DNA from: Ischnura elegans
Taxonomy: Eukaryota; Arthropoda; Insecta; Odonata; Coenagrionidae
Length of the DNA: 64,000 nucleotides
Direction: 5' to 3'
Assembly: GCF_921293095.1 (NCBI RefSeq)
Contig: NC_060259.1
Span: 21,273,812 to 21,337,811, forward strand
Below, one piece after another: positions 1 through 13,900 of the stretch (its first letter is position 1; the number at the start of each line of letters is the position of its first letter). Below the pieces are notes generated by a model. The model did not search any database, was not told where the DNA came from, and worked only from the letters and a program-made list of their open reading frames with translations. Made by a program: the position numbers and the translations under genes.

Positions 1-3000
1 CATTTTTCTTACCGCGTACTGAAATCGTGTTGATAGCAATAAAATGCAATATCGTAGTGTCATTTCGCATTTTTCTTACCATGTACGGAAATCGAATTTA
101 TAGCAATAAATTTCAATTCTGTAGTTCCATTTCGCATTTTTCTTACATCGTACATAAATTCTGTTTCTAGCAATAAAATTCACTTCTGGAGTATCGTTTA
201 AAATTTTTCATGCCTCACTCGGAAATAGTGTTTATAGCAATAAAACTCAATTCTGTAGTGTCATATCGAATTTTTTTTTTCTCGCACATTAATCCTGTTT
301 CAGGTTATAAAATTCAATTCTGGAGCGCATTTTCGCATTTATCTTACCTCGCTCTGAAATCGTGTTTATAGAAACATAATTCGATTGTTGAGTATCATTT
401 TGCATTTTTCTTACACCGCACTGAAATCTTGTTACTAGCAATAAAATTCAATTCTGGAGTTTAATTTCAAATTTTTCTTACGTCTCTCTGAAATCGTGTT
501 TATAGCAATAAAATTAAATTCAGGAGTGTCATTTTGCATTTTTTTACGTCGTACTGAAATCGTTTTTATAGCAATTAAATTCAATTCTGGAGTGTCATTT
601 CGCATTTTTCTTACATCGTACTGAAATCCTGTATCTAGCAATAAAATTGAATTCTGGAGTCTCATTTCGCATTTTTCTTACCTCGCACTGAAATCCTGTA
701 TCTAGCAATTAAAATCAATTCTGGAGTGATATTTCAAATTTTTCTTTCCTCTCTCTGAAATTGTGTTTACAGCAATAAAATTAAATTCTGGAGTGTCATT
801 TCGCATTTTTCTTACCTTGCTCTGAAATCGTGCTTATAGCAATAAAATTCAATTCTGGAGTGTCATTTCGCATTTTTCCTACGTCGTACTAAAATCGTGT
901 TTATAACAATAAAATTCTATTCAGGAGTGTCATTTTGCATTTTTCTAATATCGCACATAAATCCTGTTACTAGCAATAAAATTAAATTCTGGATTTTCAT
1001 TTCTAATTTTTCTTACCTCGTTCCGAATTCCTGTTTATAGCAATAAAAATCAATTCAGGAGTGTCATTTCGCATTTCCTTACCTCGCTCTGAAATCTAGT
1101 ATATAGCAATAAAATTCAATTCTGGAGTGTCATTTCGCATTTTTCTTACCTTGCACATAAATCATGTTTCCAGCAATAAAATTCAATTCCGGAGTGTCAT
1201 TTCAAATTTTTTTTAACTCGCTCTGAAATCGTGTTTATAGCAATGAAATTCTACTCTGGAGTGTCTTTTTGCATTTTTCTTACATGGCACATAAATTCTG
1301 TTTCTAGCAATAAAATTCACTTCTGGAATATCATTTAATATTTTTCTTACCTCACTCTGAAATAGTGTTTATAGCAATAAAATTCAATTCAGGAGTGTCA
1401 TATCGTATTTTTTTTATCTCGCACATAAATCCTATTTCGGGTAATAAAATTCATTTGTCGAGTGTAATTTCGCATTTTTCTTACCTCGCTCTGAAATCGT
1501 GTTTTTAGAATCAAAATTCAATTCTTGTATATCATTTCGCATTTTTCTTACATCGCACTGAAATCTTGTACCTTGCAATAACATTCAATTGTGGAGTGTC
1601 ATTTCGCATTTTCTTACCTCGTACTGAAATTGTGTTTATAGCAATAAAATTCAATTCAGGAGTGTCATATCGAATTTTTCTTACCTCGCACATAAATCCT
1701 GTTTCAGGTAATAAAATTAAATTCTGGAGCGTAATTTCGCATTTTTGTTACATCGCTCTGAAATCGTGTTTATAGAAACAAAATTTAATTCTGGAGTGTC
1801 ATTTCGCATTTTTCTTACCTTGCACATAAATCATGTTTCTAGCAATAAAATTCAATTCCAGAGTGTCATTTCAAATTTTTTTTAACTCGCTCTGAAATCG
1901 TGTTTATAGCAATGAAATTCTACTCTGGAGTGTCATTTTACATTTTTCTTACATCGCACATAAATTCTGTTTCTAGCAATAAAATTCTTTTCTGGAATAT
2001 TATTTAAAATTCTTCTTACCTCACTCTGAAATAGAATTATAGCAATAAAATTCAATTCTGTGGTGTCATATCGCATTTTTCTTATCTCGCACATAAATCC
2101 TGTTTCAGGTAATAAAATTCATTTCTGGAGTGTTATTTCGCATTTTTTTTTACCTCGCTCTGAAATCTAGTTTATAGCAAAAAAATTCAATTCTGGAGTC
2201 TCATTTCGCATTTTTCTTACCTTGCACATAAATCATGTTTCTCGGAATAAAATTCAATTCCGGGATGTCATTTCAAATTTTTCTTACCTCGCTCTGAACT
2301 CATGCTTATTGCAATAAAATCAATTCAGGAGTTGTTTTCGCACTTTTCTTACGTCGTACTGAAGTCCTGTTTATAGCAAAATAAAATTCAATTCAGGAGT
2401 GTCATTTTGCATTTTTTTTTACGTCGTACTGAAATCGTGTTTATAGCAATAAAATTCAATTCAGTAGTATCATTTCGCCTTTTACTTACCTTGCTCTTAA
2501 ATCTTTTTTATAGCAATTAAATTTAATTTTGGTGTATCAATTCGCTTTTTTCTTACATCGCACTGAAATCTAGTATCTAGCAACAACATTCAAATCTAAA
2601 GTGTCATTTCGCATTTTTCTTACCTCGTACTGAAATTGTGTTCATAGCAAAAAAATCTCTTCTGGAGAATCAAAACGTATTATTCTTACCACGCTCTGAA
2701 ATCGTATTTAAAGCAATCAAATTCAATTCTGGAGTGTCATTTCGCATTTTTCTGACCTTGCACATAAATCATGTTTCTAGCAAGGAAATTCAATTCCGGA
2801 GTGTCATTTCAAATTTTTCTTACCTCGCTTTGAAATCGTGTTTATAGCAATGAAATTCTACTCTGGAGTACCATTTTGCATTTTTATTACATCGCCCATT
2901 AATTCTGTTTCTAGCAATATATTTCTCTTCTGGAGTATCATTAAAAAATTTTCTTACCTCACTCTGAAATAGTGTTTATAGCAATAAAATTAAATTCTGT

Positions 3001-6000
3001 AGTGTCATATCGCATTTTTCTTATGTCGCACATAAATCTTGTTTCAGGTAATAAAAATCATTTCTGGAGTGTAATTTCGCATTTTTCTTCCCTCGCTCTA
3101 AAATCGTGTTTAAAGCAATCAAATTCGCTTCAAGAATGTCATTTTGCATTTTTCTTACCTCGCTCTGAAATCTACTTTATAGCAAAAAAAGTCAATTCTG
3201 GAGTGTAATTTCGCATTTTTCTTACCTCGAACTGAAATTGTATTCATAGCAAAAATATCTCTTGTGCAGTGTAAATTCGCATTTTTCTTACCTCGCTCTG
3301 AAATCGTGTTTATAGCAATCAAATTCAATTCAGGTGTAACATTTTACATTTTTCTTTCGTTGTGCAGAAATCGTGTTTATAGCAATAAAATTTGATCCAG
3401 GATTGTCATTTCGCATTTTTCTTACGTCGTTCTATAATCGGGTTTTTAGCAATATAATTCTATTCTGGAGTGTCATTTTGCATTTTTTTTAATATCGCAC
3501 ATAAATCCTTTTTCCAGCAATAAAATTCCATTTTTGAGTGTCATTTCGCATTTTCCTTTCCTCGCTCTGAAATCGTGTTTATTGCAAAAGAAATTCAATT
3601 CCGGAGTGTCATTATGCATATTTCTTCCCTCGCTCTGAAATCATATATCTAGCAGTAAAATTCTATTCTGTAGTTCAATATCGCATTTTTCTTACATCGC
3701 ACATAAATCCTGTTTCTAGCAATATAATTCAAGTGTTGAATTTCATTTCGCATTTTTCTTACATCGCACTGAAATCGTGTAATTAGCAATAAAAGTCATT
3801 TCCCAATTTTCTAAGGTCGTACTGAAATCGTGTTTCTAGAATTAAAATTCAAATCTGGAGTTCCATAACGCATTTTTCTTACTTCGTACTGAAATCGTGG
3901 TTATAGCAATGAAATTCAATTCAGGATTGGCAATTCGCATTTTTCTTACCTCGTATTGAAATCGTGTTTATAGCTATAAAATACAATATCGTAGTGTCAT
4001 TTCGCATTTTTCTTACCTCGCTCTGAAATTGTGTATACAGCAATAAAATTAAATTCTGAAATGTCATTTCGTATTTCTCTTACCATGTACGGAAATCGAA
4101 TTTATAGCAATAAATTTCAATTCTGGATTTCATTTCGCATTTTTCTTACATCGCCCATTAATTCTGTTTCTAGCAATAAAATTCAATTCTGGAGTATCGT
4201 TTAAAATTTTTCTTACATCAGTCGGAAATAGTATTTATAGCAATAAAATTCAATTCTGTAGTGTCATATCGAATTTTTCTTACATCGCACTGAAATCGTG
4301 TTCATAGCAATAAAATTCAATTCAGGAGTGTCATTTCGCATTTTTCTTACCTCGCTCTGAAATCGTGTTTATAGCAATAAAATATATTCTGGAGTGTAAT
4401 TTCAAATTTTTCTTACCTCGCTCTGAAATCGTGTTTAAGGAAATCAAATTCAATTCAGGAGTGTCATTTTGCATTTTTTTTACGTTGTACTGAAATCGTG
4501 TTTGAAGCAATAAAATTCAATTCAGGAGTGTCATTTCGCATTTTTCTAACCGTGCTCTGAAATCGTGTTTATAGCAATAAAACTCAATTCTTAGGTGTCA
4601 TTTCGCATTTTTCTTACATCGCGCATAAATCCTGTTTGTAGCAATAAAATTCAATTCTTGAGTGTAATTTCAAAATTTTCTTACCTCTCTCTGAAATGGT
4701 GTTTATAACAATAAAATTCTATTCAGGAGTGTTATTTAGCATTTTTCTAATATCGCACATAAATCCTGATACTAGCAATAAAATTCAATTCTTGAGTGTC
4801 ATTTTTCATTTTTCTTACGTCGCTCTGAAATCCAGTTTATATCAAATAAATTCAATTCTGGAGTGTCATTTCGTATTTTCCTTACCTTGCGCATAAATCA
4901 TGTTTCTAGCAATAAAATTCAATTCCGGAGTGTCATTTCAAATTTTTCTTACATCACTGGGACATCGTGTTTATAGCAATAAAATTTAATCCAGGATTTT
5001 CATTTCGCATTTTTCTTACTCAGTACTATAATCGGGTTTTTAGCAATAAAATTGTATTCTGGAGTGTCGTTTTGCATTTTTTTTTAATATCGCACATAAA
5101 TCCTGTTTCCAGCAATAAAATTCCATTCTGGAGTGTCATTTCGCATTTTCCTTTCCTCGCTCTGAAATCGTGTTCATAGCAAAAAAATTCAATTCTGTAG
5201 TTCCATATCGCATTTTTCTTACATCGCACATAAATCCTGTTTCTAGCAATATAATTCAAGTGTTGAATTTCATTTCGCATTTTTCTTACATCGCACATAA
5301 ATCCTGTTTCTAGCAATGTAATTCAAGTGTTGAATTTCATTTCGCAATTTTCTTGAATCGCACTGTAATCGTGTATTTAGCAATAAAAGTCAATTCTGGA
5401 GTGTAATTTCAAATTTTTCTTTCTTCTCTCTGAAATCGTGCTTATAGCAATAAAATTCTATTCAGGAGTGTCATTTCGCATTTTTCTTACGTCGTACTAA
5501 AATCGTGTTTATAACAAAAAAATTCTATTCAGTAGTGTCATTTTGCATTTTTCTTACCGCGCTCTGAAATAGTGTTTATAGCAATAAAATTCTATTCTTG
5601 GGTGTCATTTCACATTTTTCTTACGTTGCACATAAATCATGTTTCTAGCAATAAAATTCTATTCCGGAGTTTCATTTCAAATTTTTCTTACCTCGCTCTG
5701 AAATCGTGTGTAAAGCAATGAAATTCTACTCTGGAGTGTCATTTTGCATTTTTCTTACATCGCACATAAATTCTGTTTGTAGCAATAAAATTCAATTCTG
5801 GAGGGCAATATCAGAATTACTTACCTCTCTCTGAAATCGTGTTTATAACAAAAAAATTCTATTCAGGAGTGTCATTTTGCATTTTCCTAATTTCGCACAT
5901 AAATCCTGATACTAGCAATAAAATTCAATTCTGGAGTGTCATTTATAATTTTTCTTACCTCGTTCTGGATTCGTGTTTATAGCAATAAATTCAATTCTGG

Positions 6001-8491
6001 AGTGTCATTTTGCATTTTTCTTACGTCGTACTGAAGTCCTGTTTGTAGCAATAATATTCATTTCTGTAGATCTATTTCGCATTATCTCTTCCTTGGATAG
6101 AAATCGTGTTTTTAGTAATGAAATTCAATTCTTGGGTGTCTTCTCGCAATTTTCTTACCTCGCATTGAAATGCTGTACCTAGGAAAAAAATTGAGCTCTG
6201 GAGTGTCATTTTGCATTTTTTTATCTTGCTCTGATATCGTGTTTTAGTGGTAAAATTCAATTCTGGAGTGTAATTTTGCATTTTTCATACCTCGCTCTGA
6301 AATGGTGTTTATAGCAATGAAATTCTTATCTGGAGTGTCATTGTGCATTTTTCTTACATCGCACATATTCTGTTTCTAGCAATAAAAATCTACAGGAGTA
6401 TTATTTCAAATGTTTCTTAAATTAATTAAGCTGAAATCTTGTATCTTGAATAAAATTCTCTTCTGGAGTGTAATTTCACATTTTTTCATTCCTCGCACAT
6501 AAATCCTGTTTCTAGGAATAAAAATCTCTTTTGGAGTGTAATTTCAAATTTTTCTTACCGCGCTCTGAAATCGTGTTTATAGCAATAAAACTCAATTCTT
6601 AGGTGTCATTTCAAATTTTTCTTACATCGCACATAAATCCTGTTTGTAGAATAAATTCAATTCTGTAGTGTAATTTAAAATTTTCCTTTTCTCTCTCTGA
6701 AATCACGTTCATAGCAATAACATTTAAATTTGGCAGTTTCATTTCGCATTTTTCTTACGTCGTACTAAAATCGTGTTTATAACAATAAAATTCTATTCAG
6801 GAGTGTCATTTTGCATTTTTCTAATATCGCACATAAATCCTGTTACTAGCTATAAAATTCAATTCTGGAGTGTCATTACTAATTTTTGCTATAAATTTCA
6901 ATTCTGTAGTTCCATTTCGCATTTTTCTTACATCGCACATAAATTCTGTTTCTAGCATTAAAATTCACTTCTGGAGTATCGTTTAAAATTTTTCATACCT
7001 CACTCGGAAATAGTGTTTATAGCAATAAAACTCAATTCTGTAGTGTCATATCGAATTTTTCTTATCTCGCACATTAATCCTGTTTCAGGTAATAAAATTC
7101 AATTCTGGAGCGTAATTTCGCATTTATCTTACCTCGCTCTGAAATCGTGTTTATAGAAACATAATTCGATTGTAGAGTATCATTTTGCATTTTTCTTACA
7201 CCGCACTGAAATCTTGAAATCTTGTTTATAGCAATGAAATTCTACTCTGGAGTGTCATTTTGCATTTTTCTTACATCGCACATAAATTCTGTTTCTAGCA
7301 ATAAAATTCACTTCTGGAGTATCATTTAATATTTTTCTTACCTCACTCTGAAATAGTGTTTATAGCAATAAAATTCAATTCAGGAGTCTCATATCGAATT
7401 TTTCTTATCTCGCACATAAATCCTGTTTCAGGTAATAAAATTCATTTCTCGAGTGTAATTTCGCATTTTTCTTACCTCTCTCTGAAATCGTGTTTATAGC
7501 AATGAAATTGAATTCAGTAGTGCCATTCTTGTATATCATTTCGCATTTTTCTTACATCGCACTGAAATCTTGTACCTTGCAATAACATTCAATTGTGGAG
7601 TGTCATTTCGCATTTTCTTACCTCGTACTGAAATTGTGTTCATAGAAAAAAAAATCTCTCCTAGAGTGTCATTTCGTATTTTTCTTACCTCGCTCTGAAA
7701 TCGTGTTTATATCAATCAAATTCAATTCAAGAGTGTCATTTTTCATTTTTCTTACGTTGTACTGAAATCGTGTTTATAGCAATAAAATTCAATTCAGGAG
7801 TGTCATTTCGCATTTTTCTTACCTCGCTCTGAAATCGTGTTTATAGCAATAAAACTCAATTCTTTGTTGTCATTTCGCATTTTTCTTACATCGCACATAA
7901 ATCCTGTTTCTAGCAATAAATTCAATTCTGGAGTGTAATTTCAAATTTTTCTTACCTCTCTCTGAAATCGTGTTTATAGCAATAAAATTGAATTCAGTAG
8001 TTTCATTTTGCATTTTTCTTACGTCGTACTAAAATCGTATTTATAACAATAAAATTATATTCAGGAGTGTCATTTTGCATTTTTCTAAATACGCACATAA
8101 ATCGTGTTACTACCAATAAAATTCAATTCTGGAGTGTCATTTCTAATTTTTCTTACCTCGTTCTAAATTCGTGTTTATAGCAATAAATTCAATTCAAGAG
8201 TTCATTTCGCATTTTAGTTACGTCGTACTGAAATCCTGTTTATAGCAATAAAAATCAATTCAGGAGTCTCATTTCGCATTTATCTTACCTCGCTCTGAAA
8301 TCTAGTTTATAGCAAAAAAATTCAATTCTTGAGTGTCATTTCGCATTTTTCTTACCTTGCACATAAATCATGTTTCTAGCAATGAAATTCAATTCCGGAG
8401 TGTCATTATTTAAAATTTTTCTCACCTCGCTGTGACTTCGTGTTTATAGCAATAAAATTTAATCCAGGATTGTCATTTCGCATTTTTCTTG
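1..8491. repeat. 67-bp satellite array, left block (about 127 copies)
   Basis: Tandem units of about 67 bp fill this stretch. The anchor gcatttttcttacctcgc recurs every 67 bases, followed by an aatcgtgtttatagcaataa core and an attcaattctggagtgtc core. Two monomer types mix irregularly: one reads ctctgaaatcgtgtttat after the anchor, the other cacataaatcctgtttct. Copies differ by many substitutions and small indels. Because 67 is not a multiple of 3, the frame shifts at each unit, so the 60-96 residue open frames here are chance products. I see no gene in this block. Confidence 0.97.
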
Positions 8492-8496
8492 CGTCG

Positions 8497-10950
8497 CACA
8501 GTGGCCAAAAGTCGAAAAATGAAGTTTAGCGCAAATCAACCAAAAACAGTTGATATTTATTGTTAAGCATGTACTCTATAAGATAGGATACTATACAAAG
8601 CATGGAATACGTTAATATATTTTTTACAGCTGTCTAAAGTAGAGCATGTCGGAGTGATTTTAGCGACCAAATATTTTCCGTTGAAAATAGCTAAATTTGT
8701 AGCTTCATTACAGTGTCGTTGTTACGAATATTGGTTTCAATGTATTTTTATCCATAAAATTGGTCTTCAAAAAATGAATATGGACAGTGTTTGTTTGATT
8801 TTACTTGTTAATTCATATTTTTATAATTTTTCAAAAACTGTGTTGATTTTTCATTGAATTTCATTTTTTACGGCAACTATCGTTTGTATATACATCAGAA
8901 TACACGGAGTTATATACCCTGTGAGATAGACAAAAGCATATAGAATAATGTCCAGAATGCAGTTTTTGCGATAACTTGCGATCCTAATTTTAACAACCAT
9001 ATTTCTGTGAATCCACCCCGGCCGCACGGTCCACTGTGGCGGCCACGAAACGGCGGCGGGACTAAGCGAAGAAAGGATATGATACCCGTGCATAAAGACT
9101 ACGGAATACTAAAAGTCCAATGACATTTGTCACTTGAATACATATTTTATGAATAATTGCCATATTGTTTTTGCACATTATACTGTAAATGGCTAAATTC
9201 AACGAACATCTTGTCGCAAATAGGAATTTCTTGCTATATTGGTGACTGGCAGTTCTACGATTAGGTCATTGGAAGGTTCCTCGGCAGAGTTATGGCTAAA
9301 ATATATTTGAAAGTATTTTCTCAGAATTTCGGATTTCCCTAAAGCATCATGGGCAGGCTGCGGTCGAGGGGTTTGGGAAGGTCATGCACGTGCAGCGACA
9401 GGCGCCCACGCCGAATGGTTGAGGATTTGCGACCCTCCGTACTTACTGGCCCGACAATGCTGGTTTTACAACCTTACCAGTAATGACTCTTTTCTACTTC
9501 CCCTAATTCATCGGTAGCTATCCCATGTCATGCTTTTTACACTTTTTTGTCTCTTTTTGCCGACCCTTACCGCCACTTGTTCCGACAAATGGAATTCTTA
9601 GTTAGGGTTTTTCGGTTGTTTTTGCGTACCACATCCATCAGTTGTCCTAGAGAGAGTGTCGAGTGAACATCCACTATAACATTGGATTGATCTGTTCAAC
9701 GTCAGAAGCGCTTTAAAAGAAGATATAGTTACCTACTTGTTCCTGGGAACCAAAGCCTCCTTGCACCCGCCTCCGTTTCGTTGTGACTTCAATAAGTGTT
9801 CGTCGCATCTATCGAAAAAGATTTTACTTTCCATTGTAGCGAGAAGCAGTCCGAAGTTAAGCAAATTTTTTAAAATGATTCCTAGTTGTAGTCCGCAATT
9901 TTTTTTTGCTACCCATGTAAGAATGATGATAGTTCGGTTTTCGATGGAACTGATTACATGATATTTTTTAATGTCTTTTTGATTCAAGTTTTTGACAGTG
10001 AAATTATTAGCTAGTATTTCTTCAATATTAAAATTATAAATTATTATGGTCTCTGCCACTGGTTTACATTTATGTTGCATTGCACTCAACTACTTATTAT
10101 TTGCGGTGACTTTATGGTATGTACCCTTATCTGACGGTTTTACCCTTGGGTCTTCGCGCGGAGGCCGCGTGCGGACGGTAACGGTAATAAACCTAACGGT
10201 TCGCGCGCTTTCCTAGCCCTTTTCACTCGGCGGTTGCCCACTTGTGTCCCCAGATTTGTTCTTTTACTTTGAACACGTGCAAATTTTTCCAATCTAGAAA
10301 TTTAATTTTCCCAAAATAAGCCGTCTAAGCGATTGGCTCGCTCATTTCTAGCCGAGTGAGTTTCCTTTCAGTATTCCTTGTCGAATTGCCGAAGGACGTC
10401 CACAGAGTAGTTGCTCAGTTATGGATACAACGACAGTGACTAGTCAAGATTTACATAGTGTCGTCTTGGCAAATAGAGAGGGAACTATTCACAAAGTTTT
10501 TATACATGGAGCGGGAATCGTGAAATATGACATTCTTCCTATTGGGCAGCTTTCCGAAGAGGCATTGGAAGCCCGACACAAGGATTAAAACTTTAGAAGA
10601 TTAGAAAAAATCGGGTAAAACATACCAGAAAAGTTGACTTCTTGACTCAAAATTTACCTTATGCAAAACTATTTGATAGCTTTAACGTTGTTAGCAGTAG
10701 AAAAAATTCTATTTTACCCTTGATATTTCCTGAGCAGAAGGTAGGCGCGCCCGTGTTTAGTTTGCTTACCGCGTCACATTAGTCTATTTTAATTGTTATC
10801 GCCCTTCTAAACAACATTTTGGCCTACATAATCCTAAATATGTTAAATTGCACATTTACAATACACAATTTGTAAAATGTTTCGTTAATTTACTAATATC
10901 TTAGACTCTAGCGACTTATGGCCAGCTTTTTTCTATTCTAGCCCACTGTG
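8497..10950 (+). mobile_element. Transib-like DNA transposon, decayed, inserted in the satellite
   Basis: The 2454-bp element interrupts a 67-bp satellite unit. The left end reads CACAGTGGCC and the right end, on the other strand, CACAGTGGGC; both then run into an A-rich tract about 18-24 bases from the tip. The flanks 8492-8496 and 10951-10955 are both cgtcg, a 5-bp target duplication, and the satellite unit resumes exactly after it. Known Transib elements have CAC-start terminal repeats and 5-bp GC-rich duplications, often CGNCG. Inside, only a short piece resembling the RAG1/Transib C-terminus is left (10423-10587). No full transposase is open, so it looks non-autonomous or dead. Confidence 0.85.
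10423..10587 (+). pseudogene. RAG1/Transib-type transposase fragment (C-terminal catalytic region)
   Basis: The open frame from ATG 10423 gives 54 residues ending in a stop. Its second half, around GTIHKVFIHGAGIV and LPIGQLSEEALEARHKD, matches in order and spacing the RAG1 C-terminal core (HK..AH...II, then a G....SEG.E..NK motif that carries the third catalytic acidic residue, Glu962 in mouse RAG1). The Glu at that place is kept. FRR follows just after the stop, where RAG1 and Transib also have FRR/FRK. The rest upstream is decayed. The match is from memory of the family; a profile search would settle it. Confidence 0.62.
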
Positions 10951-13900
10951 CGTCGTGCTATAATCGGGTTTCTAGCAATAAAATTCTATTCTGGAGTGTC
11001 ATTTTGCATTTTTTTAACATCGCACATAAATCCTGTTTCCAGCAATAAAATTCCATTCTGGAGTGTCATTTCGCATTTTCCTTTCCTCGCTCTGAAATCG
11101 TATTTAGAGCAATAGAATTTAGTTCTTAAGTGTCATTTCGCACTTTTCTTACCCCGCTCGAAAATCGTGTTTATAGCAAAAAAATTCAATTCCGGAGTGT
11201 CATTACGCATATTTCTTCCCTCGCTCTGAAATCATGTTTCTAGCAGTAAAATTCAATTCTGTAGTTCCATATCGCATTTTTCTTACCTTGTACTGTAATG
11301 GTGTTTATAGGAAAGAAATTCAATTCTGGAGTGTCATTTCGCATTTTTCTTACATCGCACATAAATCCTGTTTCTAGCAATATAATTCAAGTGTTGAATT
11401 TCATTTCGCATTTTTCTTACATCGCACTGAAATCGTGTAACTAGCAATAAAAGTCAATTCTGGAGTGTCATTTCTCAATTTTCTAAGGTCGTACTAAAAT
11501 CGTGTTTCTAGAATTAAAATTCGAATCTGGAGTTCAATATCGCATTTTTTTTGCCTTGTACTGAAATAGTGTTTATAGGACAAAAATTCAATTCTGGAGT
11601 GTAATTTCGCAATTTACTTACACCGCAAATATATCCTGTTTCTAGATATATATTACAATTCTGGAGTGTCATTCCGCATTTTTCTTACTTCGTACTGAAA
11701 TCGTGTTTATACCAATGAAATTCAATTCAGGATTGGCATTTCGCATTTTTCTTACCTCGCTCTGAAATTGTGATTACAGCAATAAAATTCAATTCTGAAA
11801 TGTCATTTCGTATTTTTCTTACCATGTACGGAAATCGATTTTATAGCAATCAATTTCAATTCTGGAGTTTCATTTCGCATTTTTCTTGCCACGCAATGAA
11901 ATCGTGTTTATAGCAATTAAATTCAATTCTTGAGTTTCATTTCGCATTTTTCTTACCTCGCAATGAAATCGTGTTTATAGAAATATAATTAAATTCTGGA
12001 GTGTCATTTTGCATTTTTCTTACCTCGCTCTGAAATCGTATTTATAGCAATAAAATTCAATTCTTGAGTATCATTTCGCATTTTTCATACATTGCACTGA
12101 AATCATGTATCTAGCAATAAAATCAATTATGGAGTGTCTTTTCGGGTTTTTCTTACCTCCCTCTGAAATCGTATTTATAGCAATATGTATCGTGTCATTT
12201 CGCATTTTTTTAACCCACCTATGAAATCGTGTTTATAGTAATAAAATTCAATTATTTAGTGTCATTTCGCATTTTTATTACCTCGTACTGAAATCTCGTT
12301 TATAGCAATAAGATTCTATCCTGGAGTGTATTTTTATTTTTCTTACATCGCACATTAACCCTTATTCTAGCAATAAAATTCCATTCTGGAGTGTCATTTC
12401 GCATTTTTCTTACTTAAGAAAGAAATTGTTTTTATAGCAATAACAATCAATTTTAGAGTGTAATTTCACAATTTTCTTGACTAGGTCAGAAATCGTGATC
12501 CTAGCAATAAGAATGTATTTTAGTGTGTCCTTTAGAATATCTCTTAATTCGCACTCGAATCGTCTTTACGGTAAAAAAAATCATTTCTGGAGTTTCATTT
12601 CACATTTTTCTTACTTCATACGGAAATCGTGTTTATAGCAATAAAAATCAATTCAGGATTGGCATTTCGCATTGTTCTTACCTCGCATTAAAATCGTGTA
12701 TTTTCAATAAAATTGAATTCTGGAGTGTCATTTCGCATTTTTCTTACCTCGGACGGAAATCGTGTTTGTAATATTTAAATTCAATTCAGGAGTGTCATTT
12801 CGCATTTTTCTTACCTAGCTCTGAAATCGTGTTTATAGCAATAAAATTTAATTCAGGAGTGTCATTTGGTTTTTCTTACCTCGCACTGAAATCGTGTTTA
12901 TAGCAATAAAATTCTATTCTGGAGTGTATTTTGAATTTTTCTTACCTCAAACTGAAACCGTGTACATAGCAATAAAATTCAATTCTAGAGTGTAAATTTG
13001 TATTTGTCTTACCTTGCTCTGAAATCGAGTTTCAAGCAATAAATTTCAATACTGGAGTTTCATATCGGATTTTGCATAACTCGGACGGTAATCGTGTGTA
13101 TAGATATCAAATCAATTATAGAGTGTCATTTCTAATTTTTCTTACCTTGGAAAGAAATCGTGTATATAGCAATAAAATTCAATTCAGGAGTTTTATTTCG
13201 CATTTTTCTTACCTCGTACGGAAAACCATTTTATAGCAATATAATTCAATTCTGGGGTTTCATTTCGCATTTTTCTTACCTCGGACGGGAATCGTATTTA
13301 TAGCAATAAAGTTCAATTCAGGAGTTTTATTTTGCATTTTTCTTACCTCGTACTGAAATCGTGTTTATAGCAATAAAATTCTATTCTGGAGTGTATTTTG
13401 CATTTTTCTTACATCGACTTTAAATCCTTTTTCTAGCAATAAAATTCCATTCTGGAGTGTTATTTCGCATTTTTCTTACTTAAGATGCAATACCTTTTTA
13501 TGGAAATAAAAATCAATTTTGGGGTGTTATTTCACAATTTTCTTGCCTAGGGCAGAAATCGTGATCCTAGCCATAAAAATCTATTTTAGAGTGCCCTTTA
13601 GAATATTTTTTACCTCGCACTCGAATCGTCTTTACATCATTTCTGGAGTGTCATTTCACATTTTTCTTACTTCTTACGGAAATCGTGTTTATAGCCATAA
13701 AATTCAACTCAGGATTGTCAGTTCCCATTCTTCTTACCCCGCCCTGAAATCGTGTATTTAGCAATAAAATTGAATTCTGCAGTGTAAATTTGTATTCGTC
13801 TTACCTTGTTCTGAAATCGAGTTTTTAGCAATAAATTTAAACAAAATAAGCTGGAGACGGAAATCGTGTTTCTAGCTATCAAATTTAATTATAGAGTGTC

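Noticed and set aside
435..8300. Many 60-96 residue open frames in the satellite (for example MFIAIKFNSGVSFRIFL-type peptides)
   Set aside because: They are translations of the 67-bp unit. The unit length shifts the frame at each copy, the frames occur in all phases and on both strands, and there is no start context or splice evidence.
1..8491. CRISPR-like regular repeats
   Set aside because: Units are directly tandem without unique spacers, the whole 67 bp is repeated, and the DNA is eukaryotic.
9733..10089. 118-residue minus-strand frame and a 74-residue plus frame inside the Transib element
   Set aside because: They overlap each other on opposite strands, show no known transposase motif, and lie in a decayed element.
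8497..10950. A working RAG-type recombination signal pair
   Set aside because: The heptamers match, but I see no convincing nonamer (ACAAAAACC) at 12 or 23 bases. The transposon reading with 5-bp duplication explains the ends.
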